64,000 bases of DNA from the NCBI RefSeq assembly GCF_009363435.1, contig NZ_CP045354.1, positions 5,174,501-5,238,500 on the forward strand, given 5' to 3'. Source of the stretch: Labrenzia sp. THAF82. Lineage in GTDB: Bacteria > Pseudomonadota > Alphaproteobacteria > Rhizobiales > Stappiaceae. Position numbers and translations under genes: made by a program. The notes under the pieces were generated by a model that saw only the letters and a list, made by a program, of their open reading frames with translations, did not search any database and had not been told where the DNA came from. Shown here in pieces: positions 34,989 through 43,459 of this stretch (positions are counted from its first letter, which is position 1; each line of letters begins with the position of its first letter).

Positions 34989-36128
34989 ATGAGTGTACTG
35001 AGTACCGGGGTGTCCTCCGCGGCACCCCATCCAACAAATTCGACGGAAGCATCTGCTTCCTGGCTGAACACGATCTTGAAGGGCGACTGCGTAGCCGCCC
35101 TTGAGAAGCTGCCGTCCCGGTCTGTCGACCTGGTCTTTGCCGACCCACCCTACAATCTCCAGCTGGGTGGCGATCTGCACCGGCCGGATCAGTCCAAGGT
35201 GGACGCGTGTGACGATCATTGGGATCAGTTCGAGAGCTTTGAGGCTTATGATGCCTTCACCAGAGCATGGCTTCTGGCGGTTCGCCGGGTGATGAAACCT
35301 GACGGTTCACTTTATGTGATCGGGTCTTATCACAACATCTTCCGTGTCGGCGCGATCCTGCAGGATCTCGGCTTCTGGATCATGAATGACATTGTCTGGC
35401 TGAAGTCCAACCCGATGCCGAACTTTCGCGGCAAGCGGTTCACCAATGCCCACGAGACGATGATCTGGGCTGTCAAATCCAAGGATGCGAAGCCGACATT
35501 CAACTATGATGCGTTGAAAGTCTTCAACGAAGACCTTCAGATGCGTTCGGATTGGCATTTGCCGCTTTGCACAGGCGCAGAGCGCTTGAAAGGTGCCGAC
35601 GGCCAGAAAGTGCATCCGACCCAAAAGCCGGAGGCGCTGCTCTACCGGGTTCTGACCGCTTCTTCAAAACCGGACGATGTCGTGCTCGATCCGTTTTTCG
35701 GAACCGGCACCACCGGCGCTGTCGCCAAGAAACTTGGCCGCAACTTTGTTGGTGTTGAACGCGAGCAGGACTATATCGATGCCGCGATGGAGCGCATTGA
35801 CGCCATTGAAACGGGTGATGCGAGCGCTTTGGAAATGCAAAAGGGCAAACGTGCCCAGAAGCGCATTCCTTTCGGCACATTGCTCGAAAACGGTCTCCTG
35901 CAACCGGGCACTGAACTGACCTGTTCCAAAGGCAAACATCTTGCAGTCGTTCGGGCAGATGGTTCGCTCAAGTCCGGAGATCACACTGGTTCCATCCACA
36001 AAGTGGGTGCTCTGGTTCAAGGCCAGGAAGCCTGCAATGGCTGGACGTTCTGGCACACAATAGAAGGCAGCAGAAAAGCTCCGATTGACGACCTCCGCAA
36101 GGAAATCAGATCAAGACTGCAGGCCTGA
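34989..36128 (+). CDS. ccrM: Cell-cycle DNA adenine methyltransferase CcrM (GANTC)
   Basis: A 379-residue beta-class N6-adenine methylase. DPPY (ADPPYNLQLGG) is near residue 52, and the SAM-binding FGTGTTG is near residue 241. The C-terminal domain of about 100 residues (RIPFGTLLENGLLQPGT and later GALVQGQEACNGW) is the extra region specific to CcrM. CcrM methylates GANTC sites at the end of replication and times cell-cycle genes. I preferred ATG at 34989 over a GTG six codons earlier. A strong terminator follows. CtrA-like and GANTC-like elements upstream suggest the standard cell-cycle control. Confidence 0.95.
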   Translation: MSVLSTGVSSAAPHPTNSTEASASWLNTILKGDCVAALEKLPSRSVDLVFADPPYNLQLGGDLHRPDQSKVDACDDHWDQFESFEAYDAFTRAWLLAVRRVMKPDGSLYVIGSYHNIFRVGAILQDLGFWIMNDIVWLKSNPMPNFRGKRFTNAHETMIWAVKSKDAKPTFNYDALKVFNEDLQMRSDWHLPLCTGAERLKGADGQKVHPTQKPEALLYRVLTASSKPDDVVLDPFFGTGTTGAVAKKLGRNFVGVEREQDYIDAAMERIDAIETGDASALEMQKGKRAQKRIPFGTLLENGLLQPGTELTCSKGKHLAVVRADGSLKSGDHTGSIHKVGALVQGQEACNGWTFWHTIEGSRKAPIDDLRKEIRSRLQA

Positions 36129-36179
36129 CGAATATAAAAAGCAGAAGAGACTTCGCGTTCCCCGCGGGATCCCACTTTC

Positions 36180-36209
36180 CCCGCCCTCCAGAAACGAGGG
36201 CGGGTTTTT
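36180..36209 (+). terminator. Intrinsic terminator after ccrM
   Basis: CCCGCCCTC (36180-36188) and GAGGGCGGG (36196-36204) form a perfect 9-bp stem with a 7-base loop, followed by five T. Confidence 0.92.
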
Positions 36210-36278
36210 CTTTTGGTTCCCTACTTTTGAACGTGTTGCAGACTATCGCCTGTGTCAGGCACTTTCGATTTGGGACAA

Positions 36279-37112
36279 TCAGATCCACGACTGTCGATTT
36301 AGGTGCGCAAACTGTGCAAATGTGCGCGGTTGAGTGCCGGTCAGTTTTTTCACGTCATCAGTCACTCTGTTCTCGCTGCCTTGTGAGATACTGACGTCCA
36401 TTCCCGCCAGTATCTCGGCGTAATTGCGCGGCATTCCCAGACTGGTGAAGCGATTGATCATCTGCATTTCACTTTGCTCGACATAGCGAACCTCACGTCC
36501 GGTCTCAGCTGAGAGTATCCTGGCCACGTCTTCGTATGAAAGTGCTTCAGGGCCCGTTAGCACCACGTCATTGTTCACCGCGGATTTCCCAGTCAGTGCA
36601 GCAAGTGCTGCTTCTGCGATATCGTCCACATCAATGAAAGGTACGCGTCCATCAGCCGTCGCAGAATAAATCTCATTGTTCTCGCGGATCGTTTTCAAGT
36701 GCTGCTGTTCTGAAAAGTTCTGCATGAACCACGTGGGTCTAAGGACACACCATTCCGGCGCTGCCTTCTGCAGATAGTCGTGCACCTGCCCCATCATTGG
36801 CCCACCTAACGGAAGCGACGATGCACTTAACAGAACAAATCGGCTCACACCGAGCGCAAGCGCCTGGTCAATGAACGGCTTCATGAGCTCAAGATGATCA
36901 GCGCGATCGGTCGGTGCGAGTAGATATACGCCTGTGACCCCATCCAAGGCGGCAGCAAAGCCGTCATGGTTTTCCCAGTCATGCAACACGTGGTTGGCTA
37001 CTGCGGGGTTTCGCGTTCCCACACGAACCGTGAAGCCACTTTCCTGCAGGCGATTGACGATCCGTCGGCCGGTTTTCCCCGTGCCGCCCGTCACAAGATA
37101 CTCAGCGCTCAT
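36279..37112 (-). CDS. NmrA/NAD(P)-binding atypical SDR
   Basis: A 277-residue Rossmann-fold protein of the NmrA-like/QOR2-type group. The nucleotide loop GGTGKTGRRI is at about residues 8-17. It contains VGTRNP after the second strand, whose Arg suggests NADP binding, VYLLAPTDRADH, and the late CLRPTWFMQNFSEQ type segment found in NmrA-like reductases and redox sensors. No SDR YxxxK is obvious. It overlaps the upstream SnoaL gene by 11 bp, so the two are coupled. A TetR gene is divergent. Confidence 0.85.
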   Translation of the reverse strand: MSAEYLVTGGTGKTGRRIVNRLQESGFTVRVGTRNPAVANHVLHDWENHDGFAAALDGVTGVYLLAPTDRADHLELMKPFIDQALALGVSRFVLLSASSLPLGGPMMGQVHDYLQKAAPEWCVLRPTWFMQNFSEQQHLKTIRENNEIYSATADGRVPFIDVDDIAEAALAALTGKSAVNNDVVLTGPEALSYEDVARILSAETGREVRYVEQSEMQMINRFTSLGMPRNYAEILAGMDVSISQGSENRVTDDVKKLTGTQPRTFAQFAHLNRQSWI

Positions 37113-37569
37113 CTTGCATCTCGTTCTGCAAGATCTGACGAAGCGACTCCGTGCTTCCGGCCGCAGCCAAAACCACAAGTGGGTTCCAATAGTCCTTGTA
37201 TGTGCTGATCAATCCGTCTCTCAGTTCGATCACCGAAATATAGTCCTGATCGTATCTTGAGGCGGTCACCTTGCTTTCTCCAGTGCAACTGAACTCAACA
37301 ACAAATCGAGAATGATCCGCATTGGCGGTCACCTGATGCAAAGCCAAAGTGTGCAAAGAAACCAGCTTGCCAACCCGTGGCAGATAACGCGCAAGTGCCG
37401 CCTTGCCATCCAGTCTTCGAATTGCACCCTCTGGCGCATAGGGGAATTCAAAAACGATCTCGTCACAGACCATATCGAGAAGCGTTTCTGAACCCGGTTT
37501 GAGCGCATCACCGAGAGCCTTGCGCAACAAGGCTGCGAAATCTGTCAATTGAGGTTGTTGCGTCGTCAT
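37102..37569 (-). CDS. SnoaL/NTF2-like protein
   Basis: A 155-residue small alpha+beta barrel protein of the nuclear-transport-factor-2-like group. The central part has VCDEIVFEFPYAPEGAIRRLDGKAALARYL, typical of SnoaL-like polyketide cyclase/isomerase and steroid isomerase relatives. It is translated with the NmrA-like gene through an 11-bp overlap. The divergent TetR regulator 59 bp away probably controls this pair. Substrate unknown. Confidence 0.8.
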   Translation of the reverse strand: MTTQQPQLTDFAALLRKALGDALKPGSETLLDMVCDEIVFEFPYAPEGAIRRLDGKAALARYLPRVGKLVSLHTLALHQVTANADHSRFVVEFSCTGESKVTASRYDQDYISVIELRDGLISTYKDYWNPLVVLAAAGSTESLRQILQNEMQDER

Positions 37570-37627
37570 CTGACTTTACCTTTCAACGTCGGAACGCTAC
37601 CGTCTCATCCTATTTAGGAGAGTTTCG

Positions 37628-38239
37628 ATGGAACGCAACCGTATCGACGAAAAAAAATCACGAAAACCTGCCGGTGCAGCGTTGAAAAGGCCCGAGCTGA
37701 CTCAGGCTCTCTACAGAGCGTTGTTCGAAGAATGGGCGGAACGAGGATATGCGGCCATCAGCCTGGAAAGGGTCGCGTCGCGTGCGCAGGCCGGCAAAGC
37801 GGCTATCTATCGACGTTGGCCTTCAAAGCTCTTGTTTTGTAGCGATGCAATCAAGGAGACCGCAATTCCCTTGGTGGAAACCCCGGATTGCGGATCACTG
37901 CAGGAAGATGTCCAGGCTTTTCTGCTTAATCTCAGACGCGTCTTGAGACATCCGCTTGTAAGGAGAATCCTTCCTGACCTTGAAGCAGAGCGCGCTCGTG
38001 GAGGCGAGATAACGTCCGTACTTGATCATCTTGCAGCAGAACGGCGCGCACGATTTCAAGACCTGATCAACCGGGCCGTTTCGCGGGGCGAGCTTGGTCA
38101 AACCGTCGATCGGGACCTGATCTTGGATACCCTACCAGCACCTCTTTATTGGAGAATGATCGTCAGGGGGCAAAACGCAAGCAGAACAGTGCTGCACACC
38201 CAGGCGAATATGCTGGCTGCCGCCTTGCGGGAGGCTTAG
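37628..38239 (+). CDS. TetR/AcrR family transcriptional regulator
   Basis: A 203-residue TetR regulator. The helix-turn-helix is in AAISLERVASRAQAGKAAIYRRWPSK at residues 40-66. The C-terminal effector domain has the form seen in TetR proteins with the YRRW motif. TAGGAG precedes the ATG. It is divergent from the SnoaL-NmrA pair, with only about 60 bp between, so it is most likely their repressor. Its stop overlaps that of the convergent alpha/beta hydrolase gene by three bases. Confidence 0.9.
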   Translation: MERNRIDEKKSRKPAGAALKRPELTQALYRALFEEWAERGYAAISLERVASRAQAGKAAIYRRWPSKLLFCSDAIKETAIPLVETPDCGSLQEDVQAFLLNLRRVLRHPLVRRILPDLEAERARGGEITSVLDHLAAERRARFQDLINRAVSRGELGQTVDRDLILDTLPAPLYWRMIVRGQNASRTVLHTQANMLAAALREA

Positions 38240-38952
38240 GGTAGATCATTCTCCAGAATATCCGCCAAAGCCAATGGCTCTGTCACCATCGCATCGTGGC
38301 CGGATGCAATCCGGGTCACAGGCCATCCAAAGCCTTGCGCCCGTTCCAGGGCCACTTTCGCCGGTCGATACGGCGGATCCGTGCATTCGATATATGCGGC
38401 CGGAATGCCGTTGCCGATCGGATTGTTCAGGTTCAGCGCGGTTGTGAAGGTTCGAAACGGATGCGGGGTCAGCCTTGGCTGGAGAAAGGCCACATCTTGC
38501 GGGCGTGTCACGCCAAAACTCTCGGGAGGAGCTGGAGGCAGGCTCAAACCTCCACTGGTTTGATTGGCCAAATCCGTGCGGTCACGCGCCATATCCTCAG
38601 GCAACAGGTCCATCCAGGTTTCACCTGAATTCAGCATGATCGCGTCAAGATAGACAAGTTTTGCGATCCTGTCCGGAAGAAGATCGGCAACGCCGGTAAT
38701 TGGAATTCCTCCGAAACTGTGACCGACCAGAACAACGTCTCTCAAATCCTCGAACTGAAGATGCGCGACAATGTCCTCAACGAAAGTCCGGATGGTTATG
38801 TCCTTGGACAAAAGATGTGCTCTTTCACCCAGACCTGTTTGGGTCGGTGCGCTGACGCTGTGGCCACGCTTACGCAGAATGTCTGCAACGCGAGACCAGC
38901 ACCAACCGCCATGCCAGACGCCGTGCACAAAAACATATGTTTTGGAAGTCAT
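38236..38952 (-). CDS. Alpha/beta hydrolase
   Basis: A 238-residue alpha/beta hydrolase of the salicylate/methylketone-esterase type. The oxyanion part is VFVHGVWHGGWCW, the nucleophile serine is in LVGHSFGGIPI near residue 80, the aspartate is expected in AYIECTDPPY, and the late histidine is in ASGHDAMVTEP. It has all catalytic residues for an esterase or a C-C hydrolase. It lies 15 bp after the HxlR gene on the same strand, so both likely form an operon. Confidence 0.88.
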   Translation of the reverse strand: MTSKTYVFVHGVWHGGWCWSRVADILRKRGHSVSAPTQTGLGERAHLLSKDITIRTFVEDIVAHLQFEDLRDVVLVGHSFGGIPITGVADLLPDRIAKLVYLDAIMLNSGETWMDLLPEDMARDRTDLANQTSGGLSLPPAPPESFGVTRPQDVAFLQPRLTPHPFRTFTTALNLNNPIGNGIPAAYIECTDPPYRPAKVALERAQGFGWPVTRIASGHDAMVTEPLALADILENDLP

Positions 38953-38967
38953 AAGGCTATCCCGGGT

Positions 38968-39342
38968 CTATTCAGCCGCGTCTTGCTCAAACTGATACCC
39001 CTGCAACTGTTTGAGTTTGTGCCCCACCTGCACAATCGCTTCAAGAGCTGGAATGAGCTCCAGACCGAGGTCGGTCAGCTCATATTCGACGGACGGCGGT
39101 GACGTCGGGCGCACGTGGCGGAGCAAAACACCCCGGCTTTCCAGTTCAGACAAGCGTGCAGATAAGACCTTGGAAGAGACTGGGGGAATATCACTTTTCA
39201 ACTCGTTGAAGCGTCTCGGTCCCGCACGCAGGCTCCAGATCACGTTCGGCGCCCATGCCCCGGCAATCACTTGCATACACTCAGTCAACATGCAGGGTTC
39301 TGGCGGCTTCGGGCTCTGGTTCTTGCGCATTTTCAACGGCAT
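38968..39342 (-). CDS. HxlR family transcriptional regulator
   Basis: A 124-residue winged-helix regulator of the HxlR/MarR-like type. It includes CMLTECMQVIAGAWAPNVIWSL, RRFNELKSDIPPVSSKVLSARLSELE and the wing SVEYELTDLG. The usual HxlR cysteine appears near the N-terminus (Cys in EPCMLTEC), which in QorR/HypR-like members senses disulfide or quinone stress. The ATG at 39342 was chosen; a TTG ten codons earlier is less likely. A 24-bp palindrome lies upstream between this gene and the divergent GST operon. Confidence 0.9.
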   Translation of the reverse strand: MPLKMRKNQSPKPPEPCMLTECMQVIAGAWAPNVIWSLRAGPRRFNELKSDIPPVSSKVLSARLSELESRGVLLRHVRPTSPPSVEYELTDLGLELIPALEAIVQVGHKLKQLQGYQFEQDAAE

Positions 39343-39401
39343 GACATCTCTTTCACTTGCCCTGGTTTCCAAGTCACGTCGGCGAAATCAGGTTTCCCGG
39401 C

Positions 39402-39425
39402 GGTAACTCGAAAATTCAAGTTACC
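39402..39425. promoter_or_regulatory. Palindromic operator between HxlR and GST genes
   Basis: GGTAACTCG and CAAGTTACC form an inverted repeat with one mismatch in nine and a 6-base centre. HxlR regulators typically bind such sites. It lies 59 bp before the HxlR start and 77 bp before the GST start, so it could repress both divergent units. Confidence 0.6.
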
Positions 39426-39502
39426 AATAGAAACCTACTTGTCAATAGATATCAGATCTCACACTTTCAGGACCTCCAAACCGCAATATGGGAACCTGAA
39501 AC

Positions 39503-40117
39503 ATGAAACTCTTTTATAAACCCGGCGCTTGTTCCATGGCCGCACACCTGCTCTTGAATGAAGCCAATGCAAACTACAGTCTTGAAAAGGTCGACACAGA
39601 AGCCGGTCTTACGGAAAGCGGCGCTTCCTTTTCCGAGACCAACCCTCGGGGCTATGTGCCTGCCCTGGAATTTGAAAACGGCTATGTGCTGACCGAGAAT
39701 GTTTCTGTTCTTCATTGGATCGGAGAAAATTTTCCGGAACTCTCATCAGACAGTGCCGGAAATCCTCTGGACCGTTTTCGGCAGCTGGAACTCTTGAGCT
39801 TCCTGTCCTCGGAACTGCACAAGGCCTTCAGTCCCTACTTTTCCGGCAAGGACTTTTCAGAAGCGCAGACCCGGGAAAATCTCGACAAGTTGAACGCCAA
39901 ACTATCAGATTTTGACAATCTGCTCGACGGTGGTGGTCGCTATCTGTTGGGCGACGCCTTCTCGGTTGTCGACGCCTATGCCTTCGTCATCCTGAATTGG
40001 AGCAACTTCATCGGTGTCTCTCTGAGCGAATGGCCGGCAATCGTTGACTATATTGCTCGGATTAAAGCGCGGCCAGCTGCACAAAGGACGCTCGAGGAAG
40101 AGGGCCTTGCAGCATGA
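39503..40117 (+). CDS. Glutathione S-transferase, beta-class-like
   Basis: A 204-residue GST. It opens MKLFYKPGACSMAAHL, with the cysteine typical of bacterial beta-class enzymes, then NPRGYVPALEFENGYVLTENVSVLHWI, where the glutathione-binding Glu-Asn (T-E-N-V-S) replaces the usual E-S. The C-terminal helical domain ends SEWPAIVDYIARIKARPA. It heads a tight three-gene set with overlaps and is divergent from the HxlR gene. It likely conjugates or reduces electrophiles. Confidence 0.9.
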   Translation: MKLFYKPGACSMAAHLLLNEANANYSLEKVDTEAGLTESGASFSETNPRGYVPALEFENGYVLTENVSVLHWIGENFPELSSDSAGNPLDRFRQLELLSFLSSELHKAFSPYFSGKDFSEAQTRENLDKLNAKLSDFDNLLDGGGRYLLGDAFSVVDAYAFVILNWSNFIGVSLSEWPAIVDYIARIKARPAAQRTLEEEGLAA

Positions 40118-40500
40118 GCGACCCAACCAGCACCATCAAATCGGTTCTTTCCGAGTATTTCGATGCGCTTTACTTTTGCGACACCGCGTTGCTGCAAAAG
40201 GTATTTCATCCAAGGGCCATATACGCGACAGCGGATGAAACACCCCTGCTCTATAGAACCATGGAAGACTACGTCCCTGTGGTCGCCCGGCGACAGTCGC
40301 CTGCGTCGCGTGGCGAAAGGCGCAATGATGTCGTGGACGAGATCCAGCTGGCAGGAGACAACACAGCGTTCGCGCGTGTTCGCTGTTCTATTGGCGACAA
40401 GGATTTCGTGGATCTACTGACCCTTGTCCGGGATCAAGGCACTTGGAAGATCATGGCAAAAATTTTCCAGATCAAAGCCCGTGAAAAAGGAGCCAGGTGA
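40114..40500 (+). CDS. NTF2-like (putative lumazine-binding/DUF4440-type) protein
   Basis: A 128-residue NTF2-fold protein with the N-terminal helix YFDALYFCDTALLQKVFHPRAIYA and the later KDFVDLLTLVRDQGTWKIMAKIF, typical of the putative lumazine-binding/SnoaL-like families. It overlaps the GST stop by four bases (ATGA) and is followed after three bases by the tautomerase gene. The ligand is unknown. Confidence 0.85.
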   Translation: MSDPTSTIKSVLSEYFDALYFCDTALLQKVFHPRAIYATADETPLLYRTMEDYVPVVARRQSPASRGERRNDVVDEIQLAGDNTAFARVRCSIGDKDFVDLLTLVRDQGTWKIMAKIFQIKAREKGAR

Positions 40501-40503
40501 TCG

Positions 40504-40707
40504 ATGCCCTATGTCAATATTCAAGTCACCCGCGAAGGGGTTTCACCTGATCAGAAGGCAAAGCTCATCAAGGGTGCAACGGATCTGCTGGTCAACGTCC
40601 TGGGCAAAAGTCCCTCGACAACCTTCGTGGTGATTGAGGAAGTCGAAATGGAAAACTGGGGCATTGGCGGGTTGCCAGTGAAAGAGTACCGCGCGAGGCG
40701 GACATAA
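40504..40707 (+). CDS. 4-oxalocrotonate tautomerase family protein
   Basis: A 67-residue protein. Pro2, which becomes the N-terminal catalytic proline after Met removal, is in MPYVNIQVTREGVSPDQKAK. The helix QKAKLIKGATDLLVNVLGK and the strand STTFVVIEEVEMENWGIGG, with the last segment contacting the substrate, are those of the family. It is the third gene of the GST set, with a ribosome binding site in the end of the previous gene. It probably isomerises an enol or keto acid. Confidence 0.9.
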   Translation: MPYVNIQVTREGVSPDQKAKLIKGATDLLVNVLGKSPSTTFVVIEEVEMENWGIGGLPVKEYRARRT

Positions 40708-40861
40708 CGATAGATCAATGAAGCCGGGCCTGTTCCGGCTTCATTGCCATTTGCGAACAGTCTGAGACACCTTCATCAAAACAGGTCTGGCATAGTTCAT
40801 CCCAAGGCTGTAGCACTTCAGCATCTCAACCAATGTGCCAATTTGCCGTCAAGACCTTCCC

Positions 40862-41422
40862 ATGACTCGCACGCTCTACCAGACAATTCTTGGTGCCGAC
40901 TTCGATCAGGTACCACCCGAAATCCGAAGGATGCACAGCTTTGCCCGTGTGGCGACCGGTTCTGCCGATGTGACACGCGGCCGCTCAGCGGTTGCCGGAC
41001 TGATCTGCTATCTCGCCAGGCTCCCGGAGGCGCGGAAGGGCGTCGCCGTTGAAACACACTTTGCCCCCATTGAAGGAGGTGAAAGGTGGACGCGCGTCTT
41101 TGGCAAACAACCGTTTCAAACAGATATGATGGTCGGCAAGCGGGACAACTTTCCCTGCATGGAAGAACGCCTTGGCCCGTTCTTGTTCAAGATGCGCGTC
41201 ATCGCAACACCGGACGGTATCGACCTGACACCGGAAAAAGTCTATCTCGGACCGCTTTCCATTCCCCTGTGGCTTTCCCCCAAGGCGATTGGCCGTGAGC
41301 GGGTCAAAAACGGTAAGTACTCGTTTTTCGTCGAGGTGACCTTCCCAATTGTCGGGAAGGTCTTTGGGTATGCGGGCTGGCTTGAGCCCTCCGTGCTTCT
41401 GGACGAAACCGAGAAAACCTGA
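40862..41422 (+). CDS. DUF4166 domain protein
   Basis: A 186-residue protein with the DUF4166 domain. The domain starts LYQTILGADFDQVPPEIRRMH, includes VETHFAPIEGGERWTRVFGKQPFQT, the MEERLGPFLFKMRV segment, and ends FVEVTFPIVGKVFGYAGWL. The family's role is unknown, though members lie next to saccharopine-dehydrogenase or lipid genes in other bacteria. The ATG at 40862 was chosen because the domain begins there. There is no good ribosome binding site. It converges on tyrS with only five bases between. Confidence 0.85.
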   Translation: MTRTLYQTILGADFDQVPPEIRRMHSFARVATGSADVTRGRSAVAGLICYLARLPEARKGVAVETHFAPIEGGERWTRVFGKQPFQTDMMVGKRDNFPCMEERLGPFLFKMRVIATPDGIDLTPEKVYLGPLSIPLWLSPKAIGRERVKNGKYSFFVEVTFPIVGKVFGYAGWLEPSVLLDETEKT

Positions 41423-41427
41423 AGGGT

Positions 41428-42705
41428 TCAGTCAAACTCCACCAGAGCCTTGCGCCGTTTGCCGACCGAAAGGGACAAACGCTCATTTGCACCCAGGTCG
41501 CCCGTTCCGATACGGCGGCGCGCATCATCGACAATGTGATTGTTGAGACGCACCGCCCCTCCTTCGACCAACCGCCTGGCCTCACCGTTCGATCCGGCAA
41601 ATCCCAGGGCGACGACCAGTTCCAAAAGGCCGAGTCCCTCAGCCAATCGGGCGAGCGGCAACTTGTGGGTTGGCTCCAAAATATCGCCCTCGCCCGCGAA
41701 AAGCGCATCCCCCTGCCGCAGAGCACCCAGCGCTTCTTCCGGGCCGTGCACAATTGTCGTTACCTGAGTGGCAAGTATCTTCTTTGCTTCGTTCAGCTCA
41801 GCGCCCTGCAACTCTGACAGACGCTCGACTTCCTTGATCGGCAATTCGGTGAAAAGACGCAGGAATTTTCCAACATCGGCATCAGCCGTGTTGCGCCAGA
41901 ATTGCCAGAACCCGAAGGGCGACAGGTGCTCAGGGTGGAGCCAAACCGCACCGGCTGCAGTCTTGCCCATCTTGGACCCGCCTGCCGTTGTCAGAAGCGG
42001 TACGGTCAGTCCATGAAGCTTGCGGCCATCGCGACGCCCCAGCTCGACGCCATTGACAATGTTGCCCCACTGGTCGGACCCTCCAACCTGTAGACGGCAA
42101 TCGTGACGTTTGGATAACTCAAGAAAATCAACGGCCTGCAGCATCATGTAGCAGAACTCCAGAACCGTCAGCGGCATTTGTGCTTCAAGCCGGGATTTGA
42201 CGCTGTCGAACGTCATCATCCGATTGACCGTGAACTGAGAGCCATAGTCGCGGAGGAAATCCAGGAAGCGAAATTCGTTCAGCCACTCCGCATTGTCGAC
42301 CAACAGAGCCCCATCTGCACCTTCCATGTCGACCAGCCTTTCGACCGAACGACGGATGGAGGCGATGTTCGCCGCGATCTGGCGTTCTTCGAGCATCGGC
42401 CTTGCGTCCTTGCGGAAGCTCGGATCTCCAACCTGGCTTGTGCCTCCGCCAAGAACGATGATCGGGCGATGTCCGAGTTTCTGCAGCCAACGCATTGTCA
42501 TGAGCGGCATCAAATGCCCGACATGGAGGCTGGCCGCGGTCGCATCGAAACCGGCGTACGCAGTAATCGGCCCCTGCGACAGGGTGTTGTCGAGGGCTTC
42601 GATGTCCGTGCACTGATGCACGAGCCCACGCTCAAGAAGCACTGCGAGCGCTTCCGATTTGAGTTTTGAAGCAGGTTTCCCGGCTTCGATCATATGTTTG
42701 GTCAT
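41428..42705 (-). CDS. tyrS: Tyrosyl-tRNA synthetase
   Basis: A 425-residue class I aminoacyl-tRNA synthetase. The HIGH motif is HVGH at residues 61-64, and KMSKS appears as KMGKT in TTAGGSKMGKTAAG. It also contains AYAGFDATAASL, GGSDQWGNIVNG for tyrosine recognition, and a C-terminal S4 RNA-binding domain (EARRLVEGGAVRLNNHIVDD). AGGAAG precedes the ATG. Length fits the long bacterial TyrRS type. It is isolated from its neighbours functionally. Confidence 0.97.
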   Translation of the reverse strand: MTKHMIEAGKPASKLKSEALAVLLERGLVHQCTDIEALDNTLSQGPITAYAGFDATAASLHVGHLMPLMTMRWLQKLGHRPIIVLGGGTSQVGDPSFRKDARPMLEERQIAANIASIRRSVERLVDMEGADGALLVDNAEWLNEFRFLDFLRDYGSQFTVNRMMTFDSVKSRLEAQMPLTVLEFCYMMLQAVDFLELSKRHDCRLQVGGSDQWGNIVNGVELGRRDGRKLHGLTVPLLTTAGGSKMGKTAAGAVWLHPEHLSPFGFWQFWRNTADADVGKFLRLFTELPIKEVERLSELQGAELNEAKKILATQVTTIVHGPEEALGALRQGDALFAGEGDILEPTHKLPLARLAEGLGLLELVVALGFAGSNGEARRLVEGGAVRLNNHIVDDARRRIGTGDLGANERLSLSVGKRRKALVEFD

Positions 42706-42752
42706 AGTTCGCTTCCTGGTTCCCCCGCCAGGAAGCTTGGGTCCTAGAAACC

Positions 42753-42779
42753 AAAAAGCCGCCTGACGCGGCGGCTTTT
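42753..42779 (-). terminator. Intrinsic terminator between MarR gene and tyrS
   Basis: AAAAGCCGCC (42754-42763) and GGCGGCTTTT (42770-42779) form a perfect 10-bp stem with a TGACGC loop. On the minus strand the hairpin is followed by a run of T. It lies about 150 bp after the MarR gene and 48 bp before the tyrS start. Confidence 0.8.
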
Positions 42780-42927
42780 GAGGTGTCTATGTTGTGAGCA
42801 AGATCCTACGCAGCCGCCGGTATGTCGGTGACGTAATAAAAATACACAAAGGATGCGCTGGTCTTGATCATGAGAGCTTGATGCAAGATGACAAAGGATG
42901 AGTCAAGTGGCTTATCCGCTAACCGTC

Positions 42928-43380
42928 TCAGTCGGGTAAAAGTTTTGCGAGGATCTTGAAGAGCGTTTCGATGTCCCTTTCGGTCAACCTGTCGGCGAAA
43001 TCCTCTTGGATCGCGGTTTGGTAGGTCGGCCACATTTCATCAAGCAGGTTTCCACCTGCTGACGTCAGATAGACCAGAACGCCCCGCCCATCTTCCTGCG
43101 CTTTCCGCTTCTCCGCGTAACCGGCTGCAACGATCCTGTCGACAAGCCGTGAGGCGTTGTACTGGGCAAGCAAGGTGCGTTTTTCAATCTCGATCAGACG
43201 CAATCCCTGTCCCTTGGCCCGCCGCAGTTCAAGCAGCACATCGTACCAGGAAAGCGGCGGGTGACCCGATTTTTTCAATCTGTCTTCGACGCGTTCGAGG
43301 GCCGTGCTGCTTGTACGATGTAGCCGTGCCCATGCGTTTATCGCCACTTCGTTCGGCAACTCTTCTGATCTCTTGGTCAT
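42928..43380 (-). CDS. MarR family transcriptional regulator (GST-linked)
   Basis: A 150-residue MarR regulator. The helix-turn-helix covers LIEIEKRTLLAQYNASRLVDRIVAAGYAEKR with the winged segment EDGRGVLVYLTSAG. It starts with ATG at 43380; an in-frame TTG five codons earlier is possible. It is divergent from a GST gene, and the 95 bp between carry three matching 12-bp palindromes that are almost certainly its operators. No cysteine lies in the MarR sensing positions, so a ligand-binding rather than thiol-oxidation mechanism is likely. Confidence 0.9.
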   Translation of the reverse strand: MTKRSEELPNEVAINAWARLHRTSSTALERVEDRLKKSGHPPLSWYDVLLELRRAKGQGLRLIEIEKRTLLAQYNASRLVDRIVAAGYAEKRKAQEDGRGVLVYLTSAGGNLLDEMWPTYQTAIQEDFADRLTERDIETLFKILAKLLPD

Positions 43381-43400
43381 GGTCCGACAATGCAATTTAA

Positions 43401-43459
43401 ATGCAGATGCATCAATCTTGAATTTTCATGCACTTGCATTTACTTATATGCAACTGCAT
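43401..43459. promoter_or_regulatory. Triple palindromic operator array (ATGCA-N2-TGCAT)
   Basis: Three identical-form palindromes are present: ATGCA-GA-TGCAT at 43401-43412, ATGCA-CT-TGCAT at 43428-43439, and ATGCA-AC-TGCAT at 43448-43459. The centres are 27 and 20 bp apart. They fill the gap between the divergent MarR and GST starts and are the probable binding sites of the MarR protein. Confidence 0.85.

Noticed and set aside
3509..39461. The 16-mer TAGATATCAGATCTCA occurs at 3509-3524 and 39446-39461, both in promoter regions
   Set aside because: About one exact 16-mer pair is expected by chance in 64 kb on two strands, and the neighbouring regulators belong to different families.
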